DNA from: Aquiflexum gelatinilyticum | GTDB taxonomy: Bacteria > Bacteroidota > Bacteroidia > Cytophagales > Cyclobacteriaceae | Direction: 5' to 3' | NCBI RefSeq assembly: GCF_024741135.1 | Contig: NZ_JANSUY010000009.1 | Span: forward strand, 1-32,540 | Length of the DNA stretch: 32,540 bases | Shown: positions 1 through 7,672 of the stretch, piece after piece | Position numbering within the stretch: position 1 is the first letter of the stretch | How the letters are laid out: every line of letters begins with the position of its first letter | Made by a program: the position numbers and the translations under genes | Notes under the pieces: model-generated | Database searches by the model: none | What the model saw: the letters and a program-made list of their open reading frames with translations, nothing else | Told to the model about the DNA's origin: nothing

Positions 1-144
1 TCCAAAACCAACCAAGCCATAGTTGACATCAGTTTCGTCGAAGGTTACGGGAAGGTTCATTTGTGTCTGTCCAATTGCTTGGAAAAAAACAACAAATGAA
101 ATAAACATGATAATTGTAAAATTTTTCATAGGCACTGATTTCAT
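1..144 (-). CDS. N-terminus of a secreted protein (truncated by window edge)
   Basis: Reading leftwards, an open frame starts at an ATG at 144 (or an in-frame ATG at 129) and runs off the window edge. It begins with a short basic stretch, a hydrophobic signal peptide (FTIIMFISFVVFF) ending near AIGQ, and a mature start containing LPVTFD followed by VNYGLVGFG. This LPVTFD...Y.L..FG opening is familiar from secreted Bacteroidota surface proteins that often carry a T9SS sorting domain at the far end, which lies outside the window. Function beyond 'secreted' cannot be said. A phased direct-repeat array lies about 90-140 bp upstream and may control it. Confidence 0.6.
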   Translation of the reverse strand, partial: MKSVPMKNFTIIMFISFVVFFQAIGQTQMNLPVTFDETDVNYGLVGFG

Positions 145-230
145 TTTGGGAAAATTGTTATGAATTGATTTATAGCATTTTGATAAAAATAAAATTACCT
201 ATTGCACTTCATATGAATAGGGTTTGTTGC

Positions 231-281
231 TACATCATAACTACATCAGGTATTAAAAATAAATACATCATATATACATCT
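231..281 (-). promoter_or_regulatory. Phased direct repeats TACATC(A), candidate operator
   Basis: TACATC occurs at 231, 242, 264 and 275, so the copies are 11, 22 and 11 bp apart. Each close pair is a 7-bp repeat, a 4-bp spacer and a 7-bp repeat (TACATCA taac TACATCA; TACATCA tata TACATCT). That is the geometry of an OmpR/PhoB-family response-regulator box, with two boxes on the same helix face. The array lies upstream of the truncated secreted-protein gene on the minus strand. The regulator is unknown and binding is inferred from spacing only. Confidence 0.45.
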
Positions 282-371
282 AGAAAGCTAAAAAAAGGAA
301 AAATGAGTATCAGAACCGTAAGGATGAAGAAAAAGTACATTTGAACAAATTTCCCATCATTCGTCCCTTTT

Positions 372-431
372 AAAAAAATCAGGTGCTATTTATTTTAGCC
401 AGGTAAAAATCCTATTAAGTAACCTGATTTT
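372..431 (-). terminator. Rho-independent terminator after the cold-shock operon
   Basis: On the minus strand a 10-bp perfect stem is formed by AAAATCAGGT (plus positions 375-384) and ACCTGATTTT (422-431), with a loop of about 37 nt. The 3' arm runs into seven Ts (plus-strand A372-378). The 5' arm overlaps the TAA stop of the gene ending at 430, so it should end the 1413-to-430 transcript. Confidence 0.65.
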
Positions 432-915
432 ATTTTGACGATTTTCTCAATTCAAGGATTTTTTCTGTGTAGTCATATTGGAGGTCTTCGTGCAAACCTG
501 AAACGAGCTTCTCTATTTTACCAACTTGTACCTTATAAAGATTGTCGATAACTGGATGTCGGAAATCCAAAAAACCATAGTGTCTCAACTTCTCACAAAA
601 ATATATAATCAACTCTACAAGCGTTTCTTTGTCCCTAGTAAGTTTTAATCTTTTGTTTAGTTTTCTACGGATGCTTTGGGCCGACTTTTTTGCAAAGTGA
701 TAATTCCGCGTATTGGATTTCTGAAATTCTAAATCAATTTCTTCTTGGACAAATTCTACAAACAACCTGGGATTCTCTCTTTCAAAAAGTTTAAAGTACA
801 AAAAAGACTTATTGTCCGTACTGAACTTGGCTAAATCCAACAACAGAACGGACAATTCTTTGGTATCAAGGAAGGCTAATTCTTTTTTAATCTCTGCAAG
901 GCTGCCGATTTTCAT
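430..915 (-). CDS. Conserved-looking hypothetical protein, 161 aa
   Basis: I do not recognise a named domain. The protein is soluble, with no signal peptide or membrane segment. It is rich in Lys, Leu and Glu and looks mostly alpha-helical. A short N-terminal part (residues 1-30, SLAEIKKEL and TKELSVLLLDLAKF) is followed by a basic helical region around residues 70-95 (KKSAQSIRRKLNKRLKL) and a C-terminal helix. It resembles small uncharacterised helical proteins common in Bacteroidota. It lies 36 bp downstream of the cold-shock-domain gene on the same strand and shares its terminator, so the two are probably co-transcribed. That could hint at an RNA-related or stress role, but this is only context. 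Confidence 0.7.
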   Translation of the reverse strand: MKIGSLAEIKKELAFLDTKELSVLLLDLAKFSTDNKSFLYFKLFERENPRLFVEFVQEEIDLEFQKSNTRNYHFAKKSAQSIRRKLNKRLKLTRDKETLVELIIYFCEKLRHYGFLDFRHPVIDNLYKVQVGKIEKLVSGLHEDLQYDYTEKILELRKSSK

Positions 916-951
916 CCTGATTTAACCGTTTTTTTCAGCTATTTGCTCCAA

Positions 952-1413
952 TCAAGGAGCCTTAAAAAGCTTGACATCCACAGCACTTAATCCTTTTGGA
1001 GATTTTTCAGTTTCAAAAGTAACTTTGTCATTTTCCTGAATTGGATCAATACACTTATTGATGTGAACAAAAATGCTTTCTTGAGATACTTCATCTTTTA
1101 TGAATCCATAACCCTTTGAGCCATTGAAAAAAGTCACTTTTCCTTTTCTTAAGTTCTCACCTGGGATTGGTTCAGCATGCTTAGAAACACCGATTTCAAT
1201 GGTATCCGCATCAAATACTCTTTTTTTGGATGGATCAGGAGGAGTGGAAGTGATATTTCCAAACTCATCCACGTAAGCAATCATATTTTCGAAATCCGTA
1301 ACTTTTGCAGTGTTGGATTTCCTATCATCTTTCTTTTGCTGCTTCTCCTGTTTTTTCTTTTGTCTTAATTTTTCTTTTTCCTTCTTGTCGAAGGTATCTC
1401 TTGATTTCGCCAT
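952..1413 (-). CDS. Cold-shock domain protein with Lys-rich N-terminal extension
   Basis: A single-stranded nucleic-acid-binding protein of the CspA fold. The C-terminal cold-shock domain covers about residues 88-150, with the RNP1-like motif KGYGFIK at 100-106 and the RNP2-like motif SIFVHI at 113-118. Unlike a classical 65-70 aa Csp it has about 87 extra N-terminal residues. The first 33 of these are almost all Lys, Glu, Gln and Arg and are probably disordered or helical and RNA-binding. The start ATG at 1413 directly precedes that tract. It is the first gene of a two-gene minus-strand operon. Likely roles are RNA chaperone or translation-linked stress protein; targets are unknown. The strongly biased coding sequence makes long spurious frames on the other strand. 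Confidence 0.9.
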   Translation of the reverse strand: MAKSRDTFDKKEKEKLRQKKKQEKQQKKDDRKSNTAKVTDFENMIAYVDEFGNITSTPPDPSKKRVFDADTIEIGVSKHAEPIPGENLRKGKVTFFNGSKGYGFIKDEVSQESIFVHINKCIDPIQENDKVTFETEKSPKGLSAVDVKLFKAP

Positions 1414-1683
1414 ATGTTACAAAAATCCGGGAATTTTTGTGTATTTCCTATTTTATGGAAAAAGTATTTTAACAAATATTAACTCTCTCTAAGCCACAGG
1501 CTATTAAATGATTAAAATCTTACTTTACATAACTTATTTTTTGCTACAAACAATATATGACCTCCACTCTTCAAAAATATTCAAAAGGAAGATATATACC
1601 CGACAGTTTTATTTAAGGTATAGGTTCTAAAAAAGAAAATTTTACCAAATTTGATCTCTCTACGATTGTCAGCCTAATTTCAA

Positions 1684-2802
1684 ATGAAAGACCTGCAACA
1701 GATTTTACAAGCTTATCAAAATTGTAAAGCCCGTAACCAAAAAGCGGCTTTGGCAACAGTAGTAAAAGTCGATGGTTCAGCTTACAGACGGCCAGGTGCA
1801 AGGATGCTTGTCACAGAAGATGGGGAATTGACGGGTGCTATCAGTGGCGGTTGCCTTGAAGGTGATGCACTCAGAAAAGCCCAAACGGTGATTTTTCAAC
1901 AAAAGTCAATGCTTGTGACTTATGATACCACAGATGAAGATGACCAAAAATTTGGTGTAGGTTTGGGGTGTAACGGTATCATTCAAGTACTGATCGAGCC
2001 TCTTGATTTTGGGGATAATTCCAATCCGGTAGAATTATTGAATATTGCCTTGAGCGACCGGATTCCAAGTATTTTGGTCACTGCTTTTTCTCTGAAAAAT
2101 GCCCGTGGAGAGCAAATAGGCACCAGAGTCCTTTCTAAAGATGGAACTACATTCGGTAAAATCGAAACTTTAGATCCCGGATTGTCTGAGAAAATTCAAC
2201 TAGAAATCAATGACACCACTGAAAACCGCAGCAGCTCCATAAAACAATATCCAGACTCGGAAGAAATTTGGGTGTTTTATGAAGCCATCAACCCACCTAT
2301 CCGGATTTTATTGTTTGGCGCAGGAAATGACACCATACCTGTTGCCAAATTGGCTTCTTTGTTGGGATGGGAATTGACTTTGATTGACGGAAGAAAAAAC
2401 CACGCGACAACGGAAAGATTTCCTTCAGCTGCAAAGATCATCATCGAGCCGGCTGACAGGGCTGTTTCAGGTTTGAATCCGGACAAAAACACGGTTGCCT
2501 TACTGATGACCCATAATTTTGAATATGAGGCAGTGGTACTGAAAGACCTGATTCCTTATTCCCTCCCCTACATCGGTATTTTGGGGCCAAAAAAGAAAAC
2601 AGACAAATTGATAGCACGGTTGGAATCAGAAGGGACTAAAGTTCCAACAGATAACATTTATGCACCAATTGGTTTGGATATCGGGGCTGAAGGATCTGAA
2701 GAGATTGTATTATCGGCTTTGGCTGAAATCAAAGCTGTTTTGGCTAAGAAAAATCCGGATTTTCTTAAAAACAAACTTGGCCCCATCCATGAAGAAAGAT
2801 GA
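1684..2802 (+). CDS. XdhC/CoxI-family molybdenum cofactor sulfuration chaperone
   Basis: XdhC-family proteins bind Moco, accept sulfur from a NifS-type cysteine desulfurase and insert the sulfurated cofactor into xanthine-dehydrogenase-type enzymes. The N-terminal XdhC/CoxI domain shows SAYRRPGARM at 32-41, GAISGGCLEGD at 51-61 (Cys57) and GLGCNGIIQVLIEP at 93-106 (Cys96). The C-terminal Rossmann domain has GAGNDTIP at 212-219, GPKKKTDKL at 301-309 and YAPIGLDIGAE at 326-336. At 372 aa it is full length for the long XdhC type. The stop overlaps the next gene by 4 nt (ATGA), so translation is coupled. It lies on the same island as a cysteine desulfurase and the IorAB dehydrogenase, which are the expected donor and client. 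Confidence 0.93.
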   Translation: MKDLQQILQAYQNCKARNQKAALATVVKVDGSAYRRPGARMLVTEDGELTGAISGGCLEGDALRKAQTVIFQQKSMLVTYDTTDEDDQKFGVGLGCNGIIQVLIEPLDFGDNSNPVELLNIALSDRIPSILVTAFSLKNARGEQIGTRVLSKDGTTFGKIETLDPGLSEKIQLEINDTTENRSSSIKQYPDSEEIWVFYEAINPPIRILLFGAGNDTIPVAKLASLLGWELTLIDGRKNHATTERFPSAAKIIIEPADRAVSGLNPDKNTVALLMTHNFEYEAVVLKDLIPYSLPYIGILGPKKKTDKLIARLESEGTKVPTDNIYAPIGLDIGAEGSEEIVLSALAEIKAVLAKKNPDFLKNKLGPIHEER

Positions 2803-3398
2803 AAAATGAAATCAGAACCGGTGTCATCATCCTTGCTGCCGGCAGTTCTTCCCGATTGGGACAACCCAAACAATTGCTTGAATTCAATGGAAAAACCCTC
2901 CTTGAAATTGCTGTCGAAGCTGCACAAAATTCATTAGCTCAATCCTGTGTCGTTGTTTTAGGTGCAAATGCTGAATTGATTTCATCCAGCATTAAAAATA
3001 TTCATGTTGACAAAGTAGTCAATGAAAATTGGAAAAATGGGATGGCCTCTTCCATGCAAAAAGGACTGAAGTATCTAATGGAAAATTCAGATCCTGATCA
3101 GGTAATCTTGATGCTATCAGACCAACCATTTGTAAATAAAGAAATTCTTAACTTACTGATTACAAATAAATTAAATACAAATAGTGAAATTATTGCTTGC
3201 AGGTATAAGGAGACGTTTGGTGTTCCGGTATTGTTCAGCAAAAAGTATTTTCCGGAATTACTTTCCCTAACGGGGAATGAAGGAGCCAAAAAATTGGTTA
3301 TGGCCCACCAAGATGATTTACACGCCATTGATTTTCCAAAAGGAGCAATTGACATCGACACGATGGAAGATTACCTCAAACTCAAAAATGATAGCTAA
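2799..3398 (+). CDS. MocA/MobA-like nucleotidyltransferase (Moco cytidylyltransferase type)
   Basis: A GT-A-like NTP transferase of the MobA/MocA family. It shows the N-terminal LAAGSSSRLGQPKQLL signature (residues 12-27), which binds the nucleotide phosphate, then GMASSM at 81-86 and the metal-binding LSDQP at 106-110. GNEGAKKL near residue 160 fits the usual GxxGAR-type segment. At 199 aa it has the family's usual length. MocA forms molybdopterin cytosine dinucleotide for oxidoreductases of the xanthine-oxidase family, and the adjacent XdhC gene and the IorAB genes support CTP use over GTP. Specificity cannot be read with certainty. Its ATGA overlap with xdhC indicates translational coupling. 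Its stop overlaps the stop of the convergent desulfurase gene. Confidence 0.9.
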   Translation: MKNEIRTGVIILAAGSSSRLGQPKQLLEFNGKTLLEIAVEAAQNSLAQSCVVVLGANAELISSSIKNIHVDKVVNENWKNGMASSMQKGLKYLMENSDPDQVILMLSDQPFVNKEILNLLITNKLNTNSEIIACRYKETFGVPVLFSKKYFPELLSLTGNEGAKKLVMAHQDDLHAIDFPKGAIDIDTMEDYLKLKNDS

Positions 3399-4540
3399 GA
3401 TTTCCTCAATGTTTCCACCACTTTTTTGATATACTTAGCCACAAAAATAATTTCAGACTCGGTAGTATTTAAACCCAAACTGAAGCGGATCGACGCCCTT
3501 CCCAAATCGGGTTCAATGCCCATCGCAGCCAAAACGTGTGAGGGTTTAGGCGAAATACTCGTACATGCCGAACCTGAACTTACGGCAACTTCTTTGTTTA
3601 CCCTTTGGAGAAGCTCCACTCCCTCCACCCCAGCAAAAGAAATATTCGAAACATGGGACAACCTATTCTTTAGATTCCCATTAACCGTTGTTCCTTCTAT
3701 TTCTAAAATTTTGCTTTCCAATAAGTTTCGAAGGTTTTCTAAACGAGCATCCTCTACTTCAAGATTTTTTGACCGAAGTTCAGCAGCCTTTCCAAAACCG
3801 ACAATTCCGGGTACATTGAGCGTTCCGCTTCGGAAACCCTTTTCGTGTCCTCCCCCATCAATCAATGCCAAAGGCTTTGGAAGTGGATGATTGTGTCTGA
3901 TATATATTGCTCCGATGCCTTTTGGTCCATACATCTTGTGAGCAGAAATGGCCATTAAATGGATTCCTTTGATGTCTAAAGGAATTTTTCCTACCGCCTG
4001 TACTGCATCCGTAAAGAGGATAATATTTCGTTCTTCGGCGATTTCCTTGATCCGATCCATTTGGTGGATTAGACCGGTTTCATTATTGGCCCACATCAAG
4101 GCAATCATTTTGGTATGTGGCAAAATGCTTGAATTCAGTTCCTCAAGATCAATCTCACCAAATTGATTGACAGGTAGATAAGTGACTTCTGCTCCTTTGG
4201 ATTGAAGGTGATCCAAAGTATCCAATACTGCTTTGTGCTCGGTTTTGCAGCTGATGTAGTGTTGCTTTTCACCGCTATAATGTTCAAAAATTCCTTTTAT
4301 GGCCAAATTGATGGCTTCCGTAGCACCTGAGGTAAAAATGATTTCCTTTGGTTTTGCTCCTATCAGGTTGGCGACTTGTTCCCGCGCGGTCTCCACAGCA
4401 TCCTCGGCCATCCAGCCATAGGGATGGCTTTTGCTTGCTGCATTGCCGAAGTGCTGTCCAAACCAAGGCAACATCGCTTCAATTACCTCGGGCGCACAGG
4501 GAGTAGTGGCATTGTAATCCAAATAAATCGGGTATTTCAT
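3395..4540 (-). CDS. Cysteine desulfurase, NifS/IscS family
   Basis: A PLP-dependent enzyme that converts cysteine to alanine and passes a persulfide to acceptors. Family marks include DYNATTP at 8-14, TSGATEAINLA at 70-80, the cofactor-stacking His in TEHK (His102), the PLP lysine in AHKMYGPKG (Lys202), and the catalytic Cys in SSGSACTS (Cys326) in the long-loop form of group I. At 381 aa it is full length, and the first ATG lies just before YLDYNATTP. It ends head-on with the MocA gene (stops overlap). With an XdhC chaperone 0.6 kb away, a plausible dedicated job is sulfur supply for the terminal sulfido ligand of Moco, as described for NifS4 and XdhC in Rhodobacter. A general Fe-S role is also possible. 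Confidence 0.93.
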   Translation of the reverse strand: MKYPIYLDYNATTPCAPEVIEAMLPWFGQHFGNAASKSHPYGWMAEDAVETAREQVANLIGAKPKEIIFTSGATEAINLAIKGIFEHYSGEKQHYISCKTEHKAVLDTLDHLQSKGAEVTYLPVNQFGEIDLEELNSSILPHTKMIALMWANNETGLIHQMDRIKEIAEERNIILFTDAVQAVGKIPLDIKGIHLMAISAHKMYGPKGIGAIYIRHNHPLPKPLALIDGGGHEKGFRSGTLNVPGIVGFGKAAELRSKNLEVEDARLENLRNLLESKILEIEGTTVNGNLKNRLSHVSNISFAGVEGVELLQRVNKEVAVSSGSACTSISPKPSHVLAAMGIEPDLGRASIRFSLGLNTTESEIIFVAKYIKKVVETLRKS

Positions 4541-4617
4541 CGAATTGCAAAGTAAATTCTAATGTAAAACCTTTAGCCAAAAGCCACAAACCAAACCGGA
4601 TTAATGGTAGAATTAAT

Positions 4618-4625
4618 TAATTTTG
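4618..4625 (+). promoter_or_regulatory. Candidate Bacteroidota -7 element (TAATTTTG)
   Basis: TAATTTTG matches the TAnnTTTG consensus and ends 3 nt before the ATG at 4629. If used, transcription would begin at or within a few bases of the start codon, giving a leaderless mRNA. No clear -33 TTG was found at the right spacing, so the match may be chance in AT-rich DNA. Confidence 0.25.
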
Positions 4626-4628
4626 GAG

Positions 4629-4985
4629 ATGCAAGAAACCTGGAAATTTTCCCTAAACCCACAAGACCAATCAGTAAATCCTGCAATCCTTGTAGAAGAA
4701 GTTTTGAATACAAATGAAAGAGATTTAGGAATTTTTCTTTCCTATTACTTCAAAAAAGAAGGGGCTGTAGCTGAAAAAGTGAAATTGAAGGGGGAAATTG
4801 AATTTTTAAACGATTTGAAAGGTAAGTTGATGTTGGATTTTGATTTGGTCCATTTCAATGCCTGCCTCAATATCCATGAACAAAAACGGGATGAAATGCC
4901 GATTCAATTTGAATTTGATCCATTATTCCAAAATCTTACCTTGACCGGACCCTATTGGCCTGAAAGAGAGATGGATGAGATATAA
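4629..4985 (+). CDS. Small hypothetical protein, 118 aa
   Basis: I do not recognise this protein. It is acidic and soluble, without signal peptide or membrane segment. It has alternating beta-like stretches (KVKLKGEIEFL; KLMLDFDLVHFNACLNI; IQFEFDPLFQNLTLTG), suggesting a small beta-rich fold. The ATG at 4629 is preferred; an in-frame TTG at 4623 would add two residues. It is divergent from the cysteine desulfurase and convergent to iorB. Its 3' end runs into the minus-strand terminator of the iorAB operon. Its place inside the molybdenum-enzyme island is suggestive but not evidence of a linked function. Confidence 0.65.
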   Translation: MQETWKFSLNPQDQSVNPAILVEEVLNTNERDLGIFLSYYFKKEGAVAEKVKLKGEIEFLNDLKGKLMLDFDLVHFNACLNIHEQKRDEMPIQFEFDPLFQNLTLTGPYWPEREMDEI

Positions 4986-5025
4986 AATAAAAAAGCCCAC
5001 CATGGAAATTATTCCAACAGTGGGC
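4984..5025 (-). terminator. Rho-independent terminator of the iorAB operon
   Basis: GCCCAC (4995-5000) pairs with GTGGGC (5020-5025), and inside the loop TGGAA pairs with TTCCA. Read on the minus strand the hairpin is followed by a T-rich tract (plus-strand AAATAAAAAA, about 4985-4994). It lies 24 bp past the iorB stop and would separate iorAB from the same-strand cysteine desulfurase downstream. Confidence 0.75.
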
Positions 5026-5048
5026 CAAAACTGTAACCTTGCTTCTAT

Positions 5049-7211
5049 CTAAGCTCTCTTGATCTGCAACTTGATATCGGAGAATTCTTTTTGCTCGATG
5101 AATGGCTGACTTCTCAGTCTCCTTCCGGTTGCTTTGAAGATCGCATTGGCCACTGCACCACCTGTTGGCGGCAAAGCCGGTTCGCCTAATCCTGTTGGAT
5201 CGATGCCGTTTTGGACATAGTGGACGTCGATTTCAGGAACTTCTTTCATCCTGATCAAACGGTAAGTGTCAAAGTTTTTCTGCTTGGGCAATCCGTTTTC
5301 GAAAGTCAGGTTTCCGTACATGGCATGGCCCATGCCATCGACGATACCGCCCCTCACCTGATGGTTAGCACCGGTTGGATTCACGACAATGCCACAATCT
5401 GTGCAAGCAACAATCTTTTTCAAGACTGGTTGGTTATTTTCCATTTCGATGTTGGCCACCTGAGCAACATACGATCTATGAGAAAAATAAACGCTGAAAC
5501 CCTGCATGACATTGGCATCTTTTCCCCAATTGGATTTTTCAGCAGCCATTTTGATGACACCGATCATTCGGTCTACATCATATTGCAATTCACCCACAGG
5601 TGAAGCTTTAGCTTTTGCCAACAAATCCAATCTGAATTGGACAGGATCTTTTTTAGCTGCCAAAGCTACTTCATCTAAGAATGACTGCTCTGCATAGGCC
5701 AAGAAATTAGTGATCGGCGCTCGCCATGCATTGGTGGTGATGGCGGATTTGTGTTCCACAGATTCGATCAACACATTCTCTACTGCCCCTGAAGGGAAAT
5801 TATTTTCTCTTGTAGAATTACCTGCATTGATCCCAACTCCTCTCAGCTTGTACCCAATCATGTTTCCACTTTCATCCAAAGCAGCTTGGAACCTGTACCT
5901 TACAGCAGGTCGATAAGCTCCGCCGGTCATGTCATCTTCCCTACTCCAGGTTAATTTGATAGGGGCATTCATCATTTTGGACAATTCAGCAGCCTCGACC
6001 ACGAAGTCAGCCCTCAGTCGTCTACCAAAACCTCCACCTAATCTGGTTATCTGTACTGTAATATTTTCAGGCGGAATGCCCAATAACTGGGCTGTATCAT
6101 TCCTTGCCCTATCAGGAGTCTGTGTTGGCCCAACCAACTCCACTTTGTCACCCTGCACATGTGCAAAGAAGTTTTGCGGTTCCATGGGAGAGTGAGAAAG
6201 GAATGGACATTGGTATTCACTCGTGATAACCTGAGCGGCATTTTTGAAAGCAGCATCCACATCACCATCTTTTCTTTTGACTTCTGCAGTTTTACCGTTT
6301 AGCAATTCTGCAAATAGCCTGTCATGGTCAAAAGTACTTTCTACGACGCCATCAGGTTCATACTCTATTTTCAGTAATTTTTTGGCTTTCATCAGTGGCC
6401 AGGTTGACTTTCCTACTACGGCTACGTTGTTTTTGAACGTAACCACCTCTGTCACACCTGAGATTGCCCTTGCTGCGGCATCGTCCACAGATTTGATTTT
6501 CATGCCAAAAGGAGGCCTTTGGATCATGGCATGTAGCATACCTTCCCTATAAAAATCAAGTCCATAAAGCGGCTTACCTGTAAACATGTTTTTGTTTTCC
6601 ACGTTTTTGACAGGCGTGCCAATGATTTTAAAATCTTTTGGATCTTTTAAAGTGACCTCCTCGGGGGCAGTAAGTTTGGATGCATCGGTGACCAATTCAC
6701 CATAACCCATTTTTTTACCGCTCTCCTTGTGGATTACTTCTCCATTGGAAGTCGAAAGGGTACTTGCATTGACATTCATTTTTGTAGCAGCTGCTGCTAC
6801 CAAAAGATGTCTCGCAGTAGCCCCTGCCTTTCGGAGCCTTTCCCAAGAATGCGGCATGGCACCGGATCCACCGGTCAGTTGTCTTTCATATTTTTCAACA
6901 TCCAAATTGGCTTGGATAACCCTTACTTTCTGCCAATCTGCATCCAATTCTTCTGCTACCACCATTGGAAATGAAGTCAGGATATTTTGTCCTAATTCCG
7001 GGTTAGGGGAATAAATCACCACATCACCCGTGGGAGAAATGGAAAGATAGCTGTTGAAATTATGTGCGTTGAGAAGTATCTCTTCATTGGTCAAAACCTT
7101 CATCTTGGGAGAATCGCATCCTGACCAATAGAAACCGATAAACAATCCCCCGGAAGCAGTGGCTGCTATTTTGAGGAAATCCCTTCTATTTGTTTTCGTT
7201 AGATTTGCCAT
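5049..7211 (-). CDS. Molybdopterin-binding subunit of an IorB-type dehydrogenase, Tat-exported
   Basis: Large catalytic subunit of the xanthine-oxidase family, closest in layout to isoquinoline 1-oxidoreductase beta or membrane-side aldehyde dehydrogenases. It oxidises a heterocycle or aldehyde with water as oxygen source; the substrate is unknown. The N-terminus has a twin-arginine signal (NRRDFLK, Arg9-Arg10) and then a hydrophobic stretch ending YWSGC (Cys32), which could be a lipobox. Moco-site marks are GGGFGRR at 392-398 and GLGEPALPP at 674-682, where Glu677 matches the catalytic base. At 720 aa it has the usual IorB length. Two bases separate it from the small-subunit stop upstream, so they form one operon. 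The folded heterodimer is probably exported together by Tat. No FAD or cytochrome subunit is present in the window. Confidence 0.92.
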   Translation of the reverse strand: MANLTKTNRRDFLKIAATASGGLFIGFYWSGCDSPKMKVLTNEEILLNAHNFNSYLSISPTGDVVIYSPNPELGQNILTSFPMVVAEELDADWQKVRVIQANLDVEKYERQLTGGSGAMPHSWERLRKAGATARHLLVAAAATKMNVNASTLSTSNGEVIHKESGKKMGYGELVTDASKLTAPEEVTLKDPKDFKIIGTPVKNVENKNMFTGKPLYGLDFYREGMLHAMIQRPPFGMKIKSVDDAAARAISGVTEVVTFKNNVAVVGKSTWPLMKAKKLLKIEYEPDGVVESTFDHDRLFAELLNGKTAEVKRKDGDVDAAFKNAAQVITSEYQCPFLSHSPMEPQNFFAHVQGDKVELVGPTQTPDRARNDTAQLLGIPPENITVQITRLGGGFGRRLRADFVVEAAELSKMMNAPIKLTWSREDDMTGGAYRPAVRYRFQAALDESGNMIGYKLRGVGINAGNSTRENNFPSGAVENVLIESVEHKSAITTNAWRAPITNFLAYAEQSFLDEVALAAKKDPVQFRLDLLAKAKASPVGELQYDVDRMIGVIKMAAEKSNWGKDANVMQGFSVYFSHRSYVAQVANIEMENNQPVLKKIVACTDCGIVVNPTGANHQVRGGIVDGMGHAMYGNLTFENGLPKQKNFDTYRLIRMKEVPEIDVHYVQNGIDPTGLGEPALPPTGGAVANAIFKATGRRLRSQPFIEQKEFSDIKLQIKRA

Positions 7212-7213
7212 GA

Positions 7214-7672
7214 TTATTTAAGTTTTGCTGCTAAGGCTACTGCTTCACGGATTTTATGGTAAGTGCCACATCTGCACAGATTTCTGTTCATTGCATTTTC
7301 GATTTCCTCCATGGTTGGTTTTGGGTTTTTTCTCAAAAATGCCGCTGCGGTCATGATCTGACCGGCTTGACAATAACCGCATTGTGCAGTATCTACTTCA
7401 TCCCATGCTTTTTGTACAGGATGGTCACCTTCTGAGGAAAGTCCTTCAATAGTAGTAATTTCGTCAGATCCGATACTGGAAACCGGCAAGGTACAGGAAA
7501 AGGCCGCTTCACCGTTTACATGGACCGTACAGGCGCCGCATTGGGCTATTCCGCAGGAATATTTGGTTCCTACCAAGCCGATATGATCCCTCAACACCCA
7601 CAGTAGTGGTGTGTCGTCTTCAACTTCCACGTTGTAATCGTTTCCGTTAATTCGTAGGTTATAGTTTGCCAT
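7214..7672 (-). CDS. [2Fe-2S] subunit of the IorAB-type dehydrogenase
   Basis: Small electron-transfer subunit with two [2Fe-2S] clusters. The N-terminal plant-ferredoxin-like domain carries CGIAQCGAC plus a later FSC. The C-terminal helical domain carries CGYCQAGQ and LCRCGTY, the cluster nearest Moco. The start is taken at the ATG at 7672 (MANYNL, 152 aa). An in-frame ATG at 7699 would add nine residues (WLNNHYLK type) that do not resemble the family's N-terminus. There is no signal peptide, which fits piggy-back export with the Tat-bearing large subunit. It is the first gene of the minus-strand operon, facing the envelope operon across a 336-bp divergent region. Confidence 0.93.
   Translation of the reverse strand: MANYNLRINGNDYNVEVEDDTPLLWVLRDHIGLVGTKYSCGIAQCGACTVHVNGEAAFSCTLPVSSIGSDEITTIEGLSSEGDHPVQKAWDEVDTAQCGYCQAGQIMTAAAFLRKNPKPTMEEIENAMNRNLCRCGTYHKIREAVALAAKLK

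Noticed and set aside
231-281. CRISPR-like array for the TACATC repeats
   Set aside because: Repeats are 6-7 bp and spacers 4-15 bp, far too short for CRISPR.
3426-3890. Plus-strand frame of 154 codons inside the cysteine desulfurase gene
   Set aside because: The minus strand has complete PLP and Cys motifs; the plus frame has no domain.
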